Positions 13,704 to 14,074 of a stretch of DNA of 14,074 nucleotides are shown one piece after another. Position 1 is the first letter of the stretch, and each line of letters opens with the position of its first letter. The DNA is from an uncultured Eubacteriales bacterium (GTDB lineage Bacteria > Bacillota > Clostridia > Oscillospirales > CAG-272): contig CAKRPQ010000049.1 of assembly GCA_934385225.1 (NCBI GenBank), forward strand, positions 1-14,074. Direction: 5' to 3'. Made by a program: the position numbers and the translations under genes. The notes under the pieces are model-generated. The model had not been told where the DNA came from, searched no databases, and saw only the letters and a list, made by a program, of their open reading frames with translations.

Positions 13704-14074
13704 ATGTATAAATATACCGATATTTTGTGGGACTTCAACGGCACGATACTTGACGACGTAGAGACGGGCATTAAAAGCGTAAACAAACTCCTTTCCGATA
13801 GGGGGCTTAAAACCGTCGGGAGCATAGGCGAATATCATAGAGTTTTCTGCTTCCCGATAAAGGAATACTATAAAAACGTCGGCTTTGACCTCGAAAACGA
13901 GAGCTTTGAGGAGATCGCGCCGCAGTGGGTAGAGCAGTATATGTTAAATGTGCGTGACGCAAAGATCTTTGACGATGTCCGTGAGACGATAGTGCATTTT
14001 TCGGTTCTCGGAGTGAAACAAACGGTGCTTTCCGCGACGGAGCTCGATATGCTCCGCGGACAACTCCGTGATCT
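13704..14074 (+). CDS. HAD-superfamily hydrolase (partial, runs off window end)
   Basis: The first 123 residues of an open frame without a stop reach the window edge. Motif I is WDFNGTILDD (9-18) with nucleophile D10. The second aspartate of the usual DxDGT is asparagine (N12). Motif II is probably S110 in QTVLSATELD, after a helical cap region (about 18-95). This is the arrangement of phosphoglycolate-phosphatase-like HAD enzymes, and the WDFNGT/WDWNGT form occurs in a recognised subset of them. Motifs III and IV lie beyond the window. The ATG at 13704 follows GTGAGGA (13694-13700). It may be read partly from the lipoprotein promoter past the short terminator. The substrate cannot be named. 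Confidence 0.85.
   Translation, partial: MYKYTDILWDFNGTILDDVETGIKSVNKLLSDRGLKTVGSIGEYHRVFCFPIKEYYKNVGFDLENESFEEIAPQWVEQYMLNVRDAKIFDDVRETIVHFSVLGVKQTVLSATELDMLRGQLRD

Noticed and set aside
1..14074. CRISPR arrays, insertion sequences, phage or defence genes
   Set aside because: I looked for regular direct repeats, terminal inverted repeats, transposase or integrase motifs and defence-family motifs on both strands and saw none. Gene content is core housekeeping.

Overview
The window looks like a chromosomal core segment of a Clostridia-type Firmicute, probably an uncultured gut lineage related to Oscillospirales. The evidence is a tryptophan T-box leader, a Firmicute-style L10 leader, the dgt-dnaG-sigma order, strong Shine-Dalgarno sites, near-consensus sigma-A promoters with 17-bp spacers, and lipobox lipoproteins. 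I assign the order only by inference. I saw no mobile element, CRISPR array, tRNA or rRNA.

Layout. Bases 1-1343 (minus strand) hold the L12-L10 pair (rplL, rplJ), with a consensus promoter, an L10 autoregulatory leader plus attenuator hairpin, and a terminator after rplL. Back to back with it, from 1398 on the plus strand, is a promoter and a tryptophan T-box (specifier UGG, acceptor-binding UGGC, terminator/antiterminator). It controls a three-gene ABC importer (trpX-trpY-trpZ type, 1790-4494). That operon converges on RNase P RNA (rnpB, minus strand, about 4535-4892), and one hairpin serves both. Divergent from rnpB is a gene for an unusual protein, an XRE helix-turn-helix domain fused to a complete single-chain iron-sulfur L-serine dehydratase, followed by a small unknown gene.

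From 6916 to 11939 runs a macromolecular-synthesis operon: dGTPase-like HD hydrolase, DNA primase, then two tandem RpoD-like sigma factors. The second is a canonical primary sigma. The first starts with TTG, has a shorter N-terminus, and lacks three residues in the otherwise near-invariant region 2.4/3.0 junction, while its -35-reading helix is essentially unchanged. After this come a separately promoted orphan solute-binding lipoprotein (12044-13663) with a palindrome over its -10, a terminator, and the start of a HAD hydrolase cut by the window end.

Most of the window is housekeeping. The two things most worth a second look are the HTH-serine dehydratase fusion, a candidate enzyme-regulator, and the duplicated primary sigma factor with an altered -10-proximal segment. 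The RNA elements are unusually easy to read and fix the likely substrate of the ABC importer as tryptophan.
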